From positions 1 through 12,948 of the forward strand of contig SCUR01000400.1 of the NCBI GenBank assembly GCA_004297235.1: a stretch of DNA of 12,948 bases, written 5' to 3'. The translations under genes were made by a program, and so were the position numbers. The stretch's first letter is position 1, and each line of letters opens with the position of its first letter. Shown here one piece after another: positions 6,631 to 12,948 of the stretch. The notes beneath the pieces are model-generated. The model saw only the letters and a program-made list of their open reading frames with translations, ran no database searches and had not been told where the DNA came from. The stretch comes from Candidatus Manganitrophaceae bacterium. GTDB lineage: Bacteria; Nitrospirota; Nitrospiria; SBBL01; Manganitrophaceae.

Positions 6631-6639
6631 GGAGGAAAC

Positions 6640-7275
6640 ATGCCCCCGTCGCTGACAGAGCGTCAGGCCCAGGTCCTACAATTCATTACCGCTTATCTCG
6701 CCGATCACGGATTTCCGCCGACGCAGCGGGAGATCATGCGGCGGTTCAAGATGAAGAGCACACGGGGCGTCGCCCGGCATCTGGAGGCGTTAGAAAAAAA
6801 AGGCCATTTGACCCGCCTCCACCGGGGCGCACGGGCGCTGGCGGTGCAAAGCCCGGCGCGGGGAATCCCGGTGATCGGGAAGGTCGCCGCGGGACAGCCG
6901 ATCTTGGCCACCGAGAATGTCGAAGAACGGATCGATTTGAATAGAAGCTTCGCCCGCTGGAGAGACGCTTTTTTTCTCAAGGTCAAAGGGGACAGCATGA
7001 TACAGGCCGGGATTCTGGAAGGGGACTATCTTCTGGTGAAACCGCAGCCGACCGCCGAGACGGGAGAGATCGTCGTGGCTCTCCTCAACGGAGAGGCGAC
7101 GGTAAAACGTTTTTCAAAAAAGGGCGATCGCATCCTCCTCCACTCCGCCAACCCCGCTTACGCGCCGATCGAGATCACCCAACGAAGCGGCGACTTCCGG
7201 ATCATCGGAAAGGCCATGGCGGTCGTTCGCTCCCTGACCGCTCCGATGATCCGGTTTGAAACGGTCAGAGATTAG
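6640..7275 (+). CDS. lexA: LexA, SOS-response transcriptional repressor
   Basis: A 211-residue LexA. The N-terminal winged helix-turn-helix (about 1-65) has LTERQAQVLQFI, GFPPTQREI (25-33) and HLEALEKKGHLTR. The latent serine protease domain follows. The cleavage site is VAAGQP with Ala84-Gly85, the nucleophile is Ser119 in KGDSM, and the general base is Lys156 in ATVKRF, numbered exactly as in E. coli LexA. It should therefore bind operators, self-cleave when RecA filaments form and derepress DNA-damage genes. I chose the ATG at 6640, which has GGAGG 4 bases upstream. The TTG at 6586 is the -35 box, and the ATG at 6619 is in the centre of the operator, so neither can be the main start. The residues before the recognition helix (KMKSTRGVARHLEAL) differ from E. 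coli, in keeping with the different operator. Confidence 0.95.
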   Translation: MPPSLTERQAQVLQFITAYLADHGFPPTQREIMRRFKMKSTRGVARHLEALEKKGHLTRLHRGARALAVQSPARGIPVIGKVAAGQPILATENVEERIDLNRSFARWRDAFFLKVKGDSMIQAGILEGDYLLVKPQPTAETGEIVVALLNGEATVKRFSKKGDRILLHSANPAYAPIEITQRSGDFRIIGKAMAVVRSLTAPMIRFETVRD

Positions 7276-7379
7276 ATCAAGCGGTTGCTCTCATCACTGA
7301 GATATCCCAAAGTCCTTATTACAAGACACTCGTCCCTCCCTTTGCCTGCCTGCACTGTTTCACCGTGCACCTCGAGGGT

Positions 7380-7466
7380 GTAAGGGGAGGTCAGGGGGGT
7401 AGAAGAAATGGCCTGTGGATCGCCCCGCCTTCTGCCTCCCCTCACCCCTCCTTACAAAGGAGGGGT
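7380..7466. repeat. GC-rich intergenic inverted-repeat element
   Basis: The outer arms 7380-7405 and 7429-7455 are imperfect inverted copies (about 20 of 26 positions pair with one gap), enclosing about 23 bases. Inside and beyond the right arm, ACCCCTCCTT (7444-7453) and AAGGAGGGGT (7457-7466) form a perfect 10-bp hairpin with a 3-base loop. Read forward, the right arm translates as PPLTPPYKGG, a peptide I recall as a frequent by-product of dispersed intergenic repeats in several bacterial groups. It fills much of the 222-base gap between lexA and the helicase. It may be a REP/MITE-like dispersed element, or simply a terminator for lexA, although no U-run follows. Confidence 0.5.
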
Positions 7467-7497
7467 ATGGAGCATTTGTTAACGCCAGGAGGGCAAG

Positions 7498-10176
7498 ATG
7501 AAGATGCGGTTTCTGGAGAGCTTCGGGATCGATGCCGAGGTGATCCAGATCTGGGAAGATCGTTACGGACCGGACCTGCTTCCGGTCCAGGAGAAAGCGA
7601 TCCGGCAGTCCCCGCTCCTCCAGGGGGGAAGTCTGGTCGTCTTCGCCCCGACCACCTCCGGAAAAACATTCATCGCGGAAATGCTGGCCCTCTCCTCGAT
7701 CCGAAAAGGGAAGCGGGTCTTCTATCTCGTTCCGACCAAAGCGCTCGCCGAGGAAAAATGGATTCAATTTCGCGAGACCTATCGCTCGCTCGGCCTGGTC
7801 GCGGCCATCTCTACGCGGGATCACCGCGAGTGGGATGAGGCGATTTTGACGAAGGGCTTCGACATCGCCATTGTCGTTTACGAAAAACTCCAATCGCTCT
7901 TGGTGGCGCATCCGGGCCTCCTCGAAGAGGTCGGCGTGATGATTCTGGATGAGCTGCAGACGCTTTCGGATGAAGATCGCGGCCCGACGATTGAGCTCCT
8001 CCTGACGACGCTCCTGCGAAAGCCGGTTCGGCCTCAACTGCTCGGCCTCTCGGCGGTGCTCGGTCAGGGAGAGGCGCTCGCCCGATGGCTTCAGGCCGAT
8101 CTGTTGATCGAGGAGACCCGGCCGGTCGAATTGCGAAAAGGGATCTTCTGCCGCGGCATCTTCTCCTACCGGGAGCATAACAGCGGAAAAGAGGGGGAAG
8201 AGATCTGGAAGGACCTCCCCGGAGAGGAAGAGATGGAGATCCTCGTCCCCCTCGCCTACCTTCTGGCCGGAGAGAGAGGAGAATCGACCCTTCTTTTTTT
8301 GAAGGACAAGCCGACGGCGGAAAGGGCCGCCCGGAAAATCAGTGAACGAATGGCGCTTCCGCCGGCCGAAGAGGCGATGGAGGAGCTGCTGACCTTCGAG
8401 GAGACCGCCGCGCGAGATTTTTTGATCGGGCTGCTCCGTAAAGGGATCGGCCTGCACCATGCCGATCTTTCGTGGGAGCAGCGGGAGCTGATGGAACGCC
8501 ATTTCAGAACGGGGGCGATCCGGCTCCTCTCCTCGACGAGCACCTTGGCGATGGGAATCAACTGCCCGGCCAAGAATGTCCTGATCGAATCGCGCCAGTG
8601 GCATTACTATCGCCATTATAAGGGGGCCGACACCCGCCCCCTTCCCCGCTCGCTTCATGAGAACATGGCCGGCCGCGGGGGACGCTTCGGCTACATCGGC
8701 GATTTCGGCCGGGCCGTCTTGGCAACCCACTCCCCTTTGAAAAAGAAGGTCTGGATGGACCAATATCTCCAGGGAATGCTCGAACCGCTGGAGCCGGCAC
8801 TCCGGATGGACGAGATGGAGGAGGTGCTCCTCCACCTCGTCGCCTCCGCGGAGGCGCAGACCGCGAGCGAGCTCGCGGCATTCCTCCGTTCGACCTACAG
8901 CGCCCAAAGACACTGGAAAGAAAAGACGGACCGCCTCGAACCGTCGATTAAAACCTTCCTGGAAAGATCGTTGGCCCAGGAAATGATTCAAACGGTCGGC
9001 GGGGAGCGATTTGCCGCGACGGAGCTGGGGCAGATCGCCGCGTTGAGGGGACTCCGGTCGGCCTCCGCGCGGGGAATCGCCGACTGGATGAAATCGACCG
9101 ATCCTAAAAATCTGACCGATCTGGAGATTCTCTATGCACTGGCCCTCACCGAAGATGCAAAAAAGATTTACATCCCCCTTCCCGCCCGGGAGCGCCGCGT
9201 CCGAAATTATCCGACGCTTCTCCGAAGAGAGATCGCGCTTCAGCAGGAGGAGGGCAAAGCGCTCTTTAAGTCATGGCCGGGCCTTCTTCCCCAGAGCGAG
9301 GCGGAGGAGGCCCGCGCCATCAAAAAGGCGTTGCTTCTCTCCGAATGGATCACGAACAAGGCGACCTTCGAGATCGAGCAAGGGTACGGGGTTCATGCCG
9401 GCGCCATTCGCAGAATCGGCGAGGAATTCTCCCGGCTCGCCGAAGCCGCATCGGCCCTGGCTAAGACGGTCGGCTGGCCCGAGCAGAGGATCGAAACACT
9501 TTCTCAACTTTCCGAGCGGCTCATTGATGGGGTTCCCGCCCCCGGGCTGGCGTTGTCGCGGCTTCGTTTAAGAGGACTCGGCCGAACCTACATCGCGCGG
9601 CTGGTCAGAGAGGGCTACGACCGCCCCGAGATCCTCTCCTCGCTTTCAATCGAGACCCTCAAGAAGCATCTCCCGGAACGGCTCGCCGCCGCGATTGCTC
9701 TCCACGATCCAAGGAAGGCCGATCGAATACCGGGCCAGGATCAAGAGGCGGATCCCCGGCCAGCGCATGCCGGCGAAGCGGCTCGGGCGTATGTAAGCGG
9801 TGCGACCCTTTCCCCCACGTTGTTGATCGATTTGGGCCAGCAGCTGATCACCTACAAGGGAATCCGCGTGGAGCTCTCCGCTTACCCTTTTAAGCTCCTT
9901 TCGGCTCTCGCGCGGGCGCCGGGACGGGTGGTCAGCAAAGGGGCTCTCTACGAGGTTCTCTATGGAAGCGCCGACGAGGCTCCGGAGGACGACCGGCCCT
10001 ACGAGCGCCAACTGGCCGATCACAAGCGGAAGATTTTAGCGCAGATCCGAAAAACGATTGCGGAACAGAAAAGGCGGGCCGTCCTCCCTGATGAAATTGA
10101 AGCGCTCATCTCAGTGCGGCGGGGGGTGGGGTATACATTAAACCTGAATCAAATGGAGGTGTCGATCATTGAATAA
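7498..10176 (+). CDS. Hel308/Ski2-like SF2 DNA helicase with C-terminal OmpR-type winged helix
   Basis: An 892-residue superfamily 2 helicase. Motifs in order: Q-like LLPVQEKAI (27-35), Walker A APTTSGKT (50-57), Ia LVPTKALAEEK (77-87), II DELQ (151-154), III LSAV (184-187), IV LLFLKDKPTAE (265-275), V TSTLAMGINCPA (347-358), VI NMAGRGGR (389-396). The spacing and motifs V and VI resemble Hel308/Ski2 helicases, which translocate 3'-5' and act on stalled forks and branched DNA. After the helical region comes a helix-hairpin-helix-like segment (LRLRGLGRTYIARLVREGY, about 689-707), as in Hel308. After a Pro/Asp-rich linker, residues about 770-885 match an OmpR/PhoB effector domain, with YPFKLLSALARAPGRVVSK and ISVRRGVGYTLNL; there is no receiver domain. 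The ATG at 7498 has AGGAGG 5 bases upstream and an in-frame stop at 7480. It follows lexA on the same strand. Confidence 0.85.
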   Translation: MKMRFLESFGIDAEVIQIWEDRYGPDLLPVQEKAIRQSPLLQGGSLVVFAPTTSGKTFIAEMLALSSIRKGKRVFYLVPTKALAEEKWIQFRETYRSLGLVAAISTRDHREWDEAILTKGFDIAIVVYEKLQSLLVAHPGLLEEVGVMILDELQTLSDEDRGPTIELLLTTLLRKPVRPQLLGLSAVLGQGEALARWLQADLLIEETRPVELRKGIFCRGIFSYREHNSGKEGEEIWKDLPGEEEMEILVPLAYLLAGERGESTLLFLKDKPTAERAARKISERMALPPAEEAMEELLTFEETAARDFLIGLLRKGIGLHHADLSWEQRELMERHFRTGAIRLLSSTSTLAMGINCPAKNVLIESRQWHYYRHYKGADTRPLPRSLHENMAGRGGRFGYIGDFGRAVLATHSPLKKKVWMDQYLQGMLEPLEPALRMDEMEEVLLHLVASAEAQTASELAAFLRSTYSAQRHWKEKTDRLEPSIKTFLERSLAQEMIQTVGGERFAATELGQIAALRGLRSASARGIADWMKSTDPKNLTDLEILYALALTEDAKKIYIPLPARERRVRNYPTLLRREIALQQEEGKALFKSWPGLLPQSEAEEARAIKKALLLSEWITNKATFEIEQGYGVHAGAIRRIGEEFSRLAEAASALAKTVGWPEQRIETLSQLSERLIDGVPAPGLALSRLRLRGLGRTYIARLVREGYDRPEILSSLSIETLKKHLPERLAAAIALHDPRKADRIPGQDQEADPRPAHAGEAARAYVSGATLSPTLLIDLGQQLITYKGIRVELSAYPFKLLSALARAPGRVVSKGALYEVLYGSADEAPEDDRPYERQLADHKRKILAQIRKTIAEQKRRAVLPDEIEALISVRRGVGYTLNLNQMEVSIIE

Positions 10177-10210
10177 GCGGGGCCGTTCCGGCCGAAGGAG
10201 CTCATCCGGC

Positions 10211-12319
10211 CTATTTCAGCGGCATCGACCACTTCTCTCGTAATCTTTTCTCCAACGCTTCAGGAGGAAGGGGCTTGCTGAAGTAATAACCTTGTATGCC
10301 GTCACACGCGTGCGTGCGCAGGAATTCCACTTGGGCGGCGGTCTCGACCCCCTCCGCAACCACTTTCAGTCCCAGGCTGTGGGCGAGGGTGATGATGGAC
10401 GTGGCAATCGCGGCGTCGGTGGTGCTCGTCGCAATCTCCCGGACAAAAGATTGATCGATCTTCAAAATATGAATCGGGAAGCACTTCAAGTAACGGAGGG
10501 AGGAGTAGCCGGTCCCGAAATCATCGATCGAGAGCTGAATTCCCAAACGGCTCAATTCGGTTAATACCCCCACCGTTCTCTCCTCGTTCTCCATCAGGAT
10601 GCTTTCGGTCAGCTCTAAACCGAGATGCTCCGGGCCGAGGCCCGCTTCCGTTAAAATCTGCTCGACCGTTTTGATGAGATTCTGCAGCTTGAACTGTCTA
10701 ATCGACAGGTTGACGATCGTGCGAAGCGGCGGCAGGCCCGCCTCCCGCCAGGCAGCCGTCTGTTTGCTGGCCGTTCGCAGCACCCACTCCCCGATCGGCA
10801 CAATGAGTCCGGTCTCTTCCGCGACGGGAATGAACTCATCCGGACAGATCAATCCCAGCGAGGGATGCTGCCAACGCAAAAGCGCCTCGACGCTGATGAT
10901 CTGGCCGGTCTTCAGGTCGACTTGAGGTTGATAGTGGATGAGGAACTCTTCCCGCTTCAACGCATAACGCAGGCTGCTCTCCAGTGTGAGCTGCGCGATG
11001 GTCGTTTTGTTCATATCGGTGGAGTAAAACTGGTAGTTGTTTCGGCCCAACTGTTTGGCGCGGTACATGGCGGTGTCGGCGTTCTTCAACAGAAGGTCGA
11101 TATCGTCGCCGTCGAACGGATAGAGGGTGATCCCGATGCTCGGGGTAACGAAGAGCTCCGGCCCCTGCAATCCGAAAGGACGGGAAAAATCATCGAGGAT
11201 TTTCTGAGCCACTTTGGCGGCGTCGTGGACGGAGGTGACGTTGGTGAGGAGAATGATGAATTCATCCCCGCCGAGACGCGCGACCGTATCGCTTTTTCGG
11301 ATACCGCGCGCCAGGCGGCCGGCGGCTTCCTTCAGCAACAGATCGCCGACGGTATGCCCCAGCGAGTCATTCACCAATTTGAAACGGTCGAGGTCCAGAA
11401 AAAGCAGCGCCACCATCTTCCCGTTGCGGCTGGCCTGGGGGAGCGCTTGGCGGAGCCGATCTTGGAAAAGGGTGCGATTCGGCAGGCCGGTCAGCGGATC
11501 GAAGTGGGCCAGCTCGATGAGCCGCTCTTCGGCCCGCTTCCAGTCGGTGACGTCACGGAAACTCCAGACCCTCCCGATCGGCTGTCCGTCCAACAGATGC
11601 GGCTGAGAGAGCTGTTCAAAAACCCGTCCGTCTTTGAAATCCAGCAGATCGAAACTCTCGGCCAAGGGGTTGGCGTAGACCTCTTTAATCTTGGTGAGGA
11701 ACTTCTCCGGGTCCTTCAGCTGTGTCATCACAAATTTGAGGGCGCGCGCGTTGTCTCTCGACTCCAAGATCTCCTGCGGAATTCGCCACATCGCCGCAAA
11801 TTTCCGATTAAAGCGGGTCATCTTTCCCTCTTGATTCACCACCAAGAGGCCGTCCGCGGTCGCCTCCAGCGTGGAGAGAATCAGAGAGGCCGTCCGCTTA
11901 AGCTCTTCTTCCGACAGAGCCAGCGCCCGCTTCATCCGCTCCTTGGAGAGCACCCGTTCGACCGCTTCCGGAAGGTAGTCGAGGTACGCGGTCGATTTCG
12001 TCACAAAATCCCGAACTCCCGCTCTCAGCGCTTTGATGATCGTCGCCTCATCGCTGAACGCCGTCACCATGATCACCGGGAGATCCTGTCCCTTTCCTTT
12101 CAGATTCATATAGAAATCGAGCCCGGTCATTCCTTTCGGAAGGGTATAGTCGAGCAGAATCAAATCGATATCTTCTTGTAAGACTTTTTCTTCCGCTTCA
12201 TTTGCAGTGAGGGCGGTGATGACCTTGTGCCCGGCCCGCTCCAGACATCTTCGTTCGAGGGCGGCGGTGACGTCGTCATCTTCGACGATGAGAATGGTTT
12301 CCTGAGGGTTGTCTGCCAT
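10211..12319 (-). CDS. REC-PAS-GGDEF-EAL response regulator (c-di-GMP turnover)
   Basis: A 702-residue cytoplasmic signalling protein without membrane segments. The receiver domain (about 8-125) has the acidic pocket EDDD (13-16), phospho-acceptor Asp57 in LILLDYTLP, Thr86 and Lys108. A PAS domain (about 145-260) ends in SFRDVTDWKRAEERL. The GGDEF domain (about 270-430) has an intact GGDEF at 350-354 and an inhibitory RxxD site at 341-344. The EAL domain (about 445-690) has EAL (478-480), NLS (537-539), ELTES (569-573), DDFGTGYSS (599-607), KIDQSF (620-625) and EGVET (656-660), so the metal and catalytic residues are present. Both diguanylate cyclase and phosphodiesterase activity look possible. 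Phosphorylation by an unlinked kinase probably sets the balance. The ATG at 12319 has only a weak GGAAG/AGAAG upstream. It is convergent with the helicase gene, with 34 bases between. Confidence 0.93.
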   Translation of the reverse strand: MADNPQETILIVEDDDVTAALERRCLERAGHKVITALTANEAEEKVLQEDIDLILLDYTLPKGMTGLDFYMNLKGKGQDLPVIMVTAFSDEATIIKALRAGVRDFVTKSTAYLDYLPEAVERVLSKERMKRALALSEEELKRTASLILSTLEATADGLLVVNQEGKMTRFNRKFAAMWRIPQEILESRDNARALKFVMTQLKDPEKFLTKIKEVYANPLAESFDLLDFKDGRVFEQLSQPHLLDGQPIGRVWSFRDVTDWKRAEERLIELAHFDPLTGLPNRTLFQDRLRQALPQASRNGKMVALLFLDLDRFKLVNDSLGHTVGDLLLKEAAGRLARGIRKSDTVARLGGDEFIILLTNVTSVHDAAKVAQKILDDFSRPFGLQGPELFVTPSIGITLYPFDGDDIDLLLKNADTAMYRAKQLGRNNYQFYSTDMNKTTIAQLTLESSLRYALKREEFLIHYQPQVDLKTGQIISVEALLRWQHPSLGLICPDEFIPVAEETGLIVPIGEWVLRTASKQTAAWREAGLPPLRTIVNLSIRQFKLQNLIKTVEQILTEAGLGPEHLGLELTESILMENEERTVGVLTELSRLGIQLSIDDFGTGYSSLRYLKCFPIHILKIDQSFVREIATSTTDAAIATSIITLAHSLGLKVVAEGVETAAQVEFLRTHACDGIQGYYFSKPLPPEALEKRLREKWSMPLK

Positions 12320-12582
12320 CGGCTTCTAGACTTCCGAGAGACTGCGTTGCAGTTTTTCGATCAGAATCATCCGGTTATTCTTGGAAACACACTGTGAGAA
12401 GGGCGTGGAGTTTAATCCCTAATATTAGAATAGGTTAACAGGTTTTACATTGTTGTCAATTTGGGATAAACGATAAAGCGAACCTTCCCGCTTCGAATGC
12501 CGTGAGAGAGGCAGAATGTCTCGAGCCGCTTGGCTGCCTTTTCTCGATCGGCATCAGGCGTTTTCCGGCGCGCTTCTTCATG
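12320..12582. other. 263-base leftward intergenic region upstream of the GGDEF-EAL gene
   Basis: An AT-rich stretch at about 12410-12470 is the likely promoter region of the leftward c-di-GMP gene. On the minus strand a consensus TTGACA lies at 12459-12454, but the -10 at proper spacing is poor (TAACCT, 12437-12432). CTAATATTAG near 12419-12428 is a 10-bp palindrome just downstream. The part next to 12582 has a protein-like minus-strand frame, described under findings, that is not called as a gene. Confidence 0.4.
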
Positions 12583-12948
12583 TTATCCCTTGGAAGGGGT
12601 GGAAGGCGGTTCAGGATTGGCGCCGGGACGGATGATGTTCATCGCCAGGGCGATCATGGAGCTCACATCGCTCAAGGCGGCCGGCACGATGAGCGTGTTT
12701 CCTTCTTTGGCCAGATTTCCGAACTGGTTGATGTACTGCTCCGCCACCCGGAGTTGGACCGCCTGATAGCCGCCGGGCGATTGAATCGCCTCGGCGATCT
12801 TGCGGATCCCCTCTGCCGTCGCGTCGGCGACGGTGAGGATCGCAGCCGCTTGCCCCTCCGCCTCGTTGATCTGCTGCTGCTTGTTCGCTTCGGAGGCCTT
12901 GATCACCTGCTGTTTCTCCCCTTCGGCCGCATTGATCGCCGAATCGCG
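12583..12948 (-). CDS. SPFH/Band 7 (stomatin-like) protein, C-terminal part
   Basis: The minus-strand frame is open to the window end, so the N-terminus lies beyond it; about 121 residues are visible. An Ala/Glu/Gln-rich helical stretch (EGEKQQVIKASEANKQQQ, then INEAEGQAAAIL) is the coiled-coil flotillin-like region. It is followed by IRKIAEAI, QYINQFGNLAKEGNTLIVP and LSDVSSMIALAMNI, the conserved tail of the stomatin/QmcA group. These membrane-anchored scaffold proteins oligomerise, organise membrane microdomains and often work with a protease or an NfeD protein; no such partner is visible here. The GTG at 12906 is internal to the coiled coil, not a real start. The end is TAA at 12583-12585, after a Pro/Ser-rich tail (PEPPSTPSKG). 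Confidence 0.85.
   Translation of the reverse strand, partial: RDSAINAAEGEKQQVIKASEANKQQQINEAEGQAAAILTVADATAEGIRKIAEAIQSPGGYQAVQLRVAEQYINQFGNLAKEGNTLIVPAALSDVSSMIALAMNIIRPGANPEPPSTPSKG

Noticed and set aside
6586..6639. Longer LexA starting at TTG 6586 or ATG 6619
   Set aside because: The TTG is the -35 hexamer and the ATG is the centre of the operator palindrome. Neither has a ribosome site, whereas ATG 6640 does and gives E. coli-like residue numbering.
7351..7369. TGCAC-N9-GTGCA dyad as a second LexA box before the helicase
   Set aside because: It is unlike the 24-bp lexA palindrome. It superficially resembles the Fibrobacter-type TGCNC-N4-GTGCA box, but the spacing is wrong. No nearby promoter supports it.
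7408..7482. 24-codon frame MACGSPRLLPP... before the helicase
   Set aside because: It lies in the inverted-repeat element and gives the PPLTPPYKGG peptide commonly produced by such repeats; there is no good ribosome site.
7360..8991. 543-codon open frame on the minus strand
   Set aside because: It is antisense to the helicase core, begins inside the helicase and ends in the repeat element, and has no recognisable domain.
10177..10210. Terminator between the helicase and the GGDEF-EAL gene
   Set aside because: Only a 5-bp GGCCG-TTC-CGGCC stem is present, without a U-run on either side; too weak to call.
10865..12181. 438-codon open frame on the plus strand
   Set aside because: It is the antisense shadow of the GGDEF-EAL gene.

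Overview
The window is GC-rich, gene-dense bacterial chromosome. It holds eight complete protein genes, two genes cut by the window edges, and no tRNA, rRNA, CRISPR array or transposase that I can see. A signal-peptide protein, a membrane-anchored DsbA-like protein, a REC-PAS-GGDEF-EAL protein and a canonical self-cleaving LexA point to a free-living diderm bacterium. The protein style and a GGCS-type C-terminal sorting tail would fit Nitrospirota or a deltaproteobacterial lineage. That placement is a guess from style, not from a marker gene.

Layout. At 3-146 (+) is the tail of an unrecognised protein. It converges on 209-2311 (-), a secreted DUF4091/GH123-like protein whose C-terminus looks like a membrane-sorting signal. 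A 12-bp hairpin separates the two. After 307 gene-free bases comes 2619-3983 (-), an MmgE/PrpD-family protein. It is divergent from 4088-4753 (+), a membrane-anchored DsbA-like thioredoxin-fold protein. Their 104-base gap carries two back-to-back promoters whose -35 boxes form an inverted repeat, and the DsbA-like message is predicted to be nearly leaderless. Next is a leftward pair, a 3-hydroxyisobutyrate-dehydrogenase-family enzyme (5373-6305) and a DJ-1/PfpI-family protein (4774-5352), 20 bases apart and probably one operon.

The most interesting part is 6586-10176. A LexA repressor (6640-7275) is preceded by a promoter whose -10 region lies under a perfect 24-bp palindrome, almost certainly its own operator. 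About 220 bases downstream, after a GC-rich inverted-repeat element, is an 892-residue Hel308/Ski2-like helicase carrying an OmpR/PhoB-type winged-helix DNA-binding domain at its C-terminus. A LexA repressor beside a helicase with its own sequence-reading-type module suggests a DNA-damage or genome-defence function, but the link is inferred from position only.

The right end holds a leftward response-regulator-type c-di-GMP protein with intact GGDEF and EAL domains (10211-12319), convergent with the helicase. Last is the C-terminal part of an SPFH/stomatin-like protein (12583 to the window end), followed by a short protein-like stretch that may be a frameshifted small gene.
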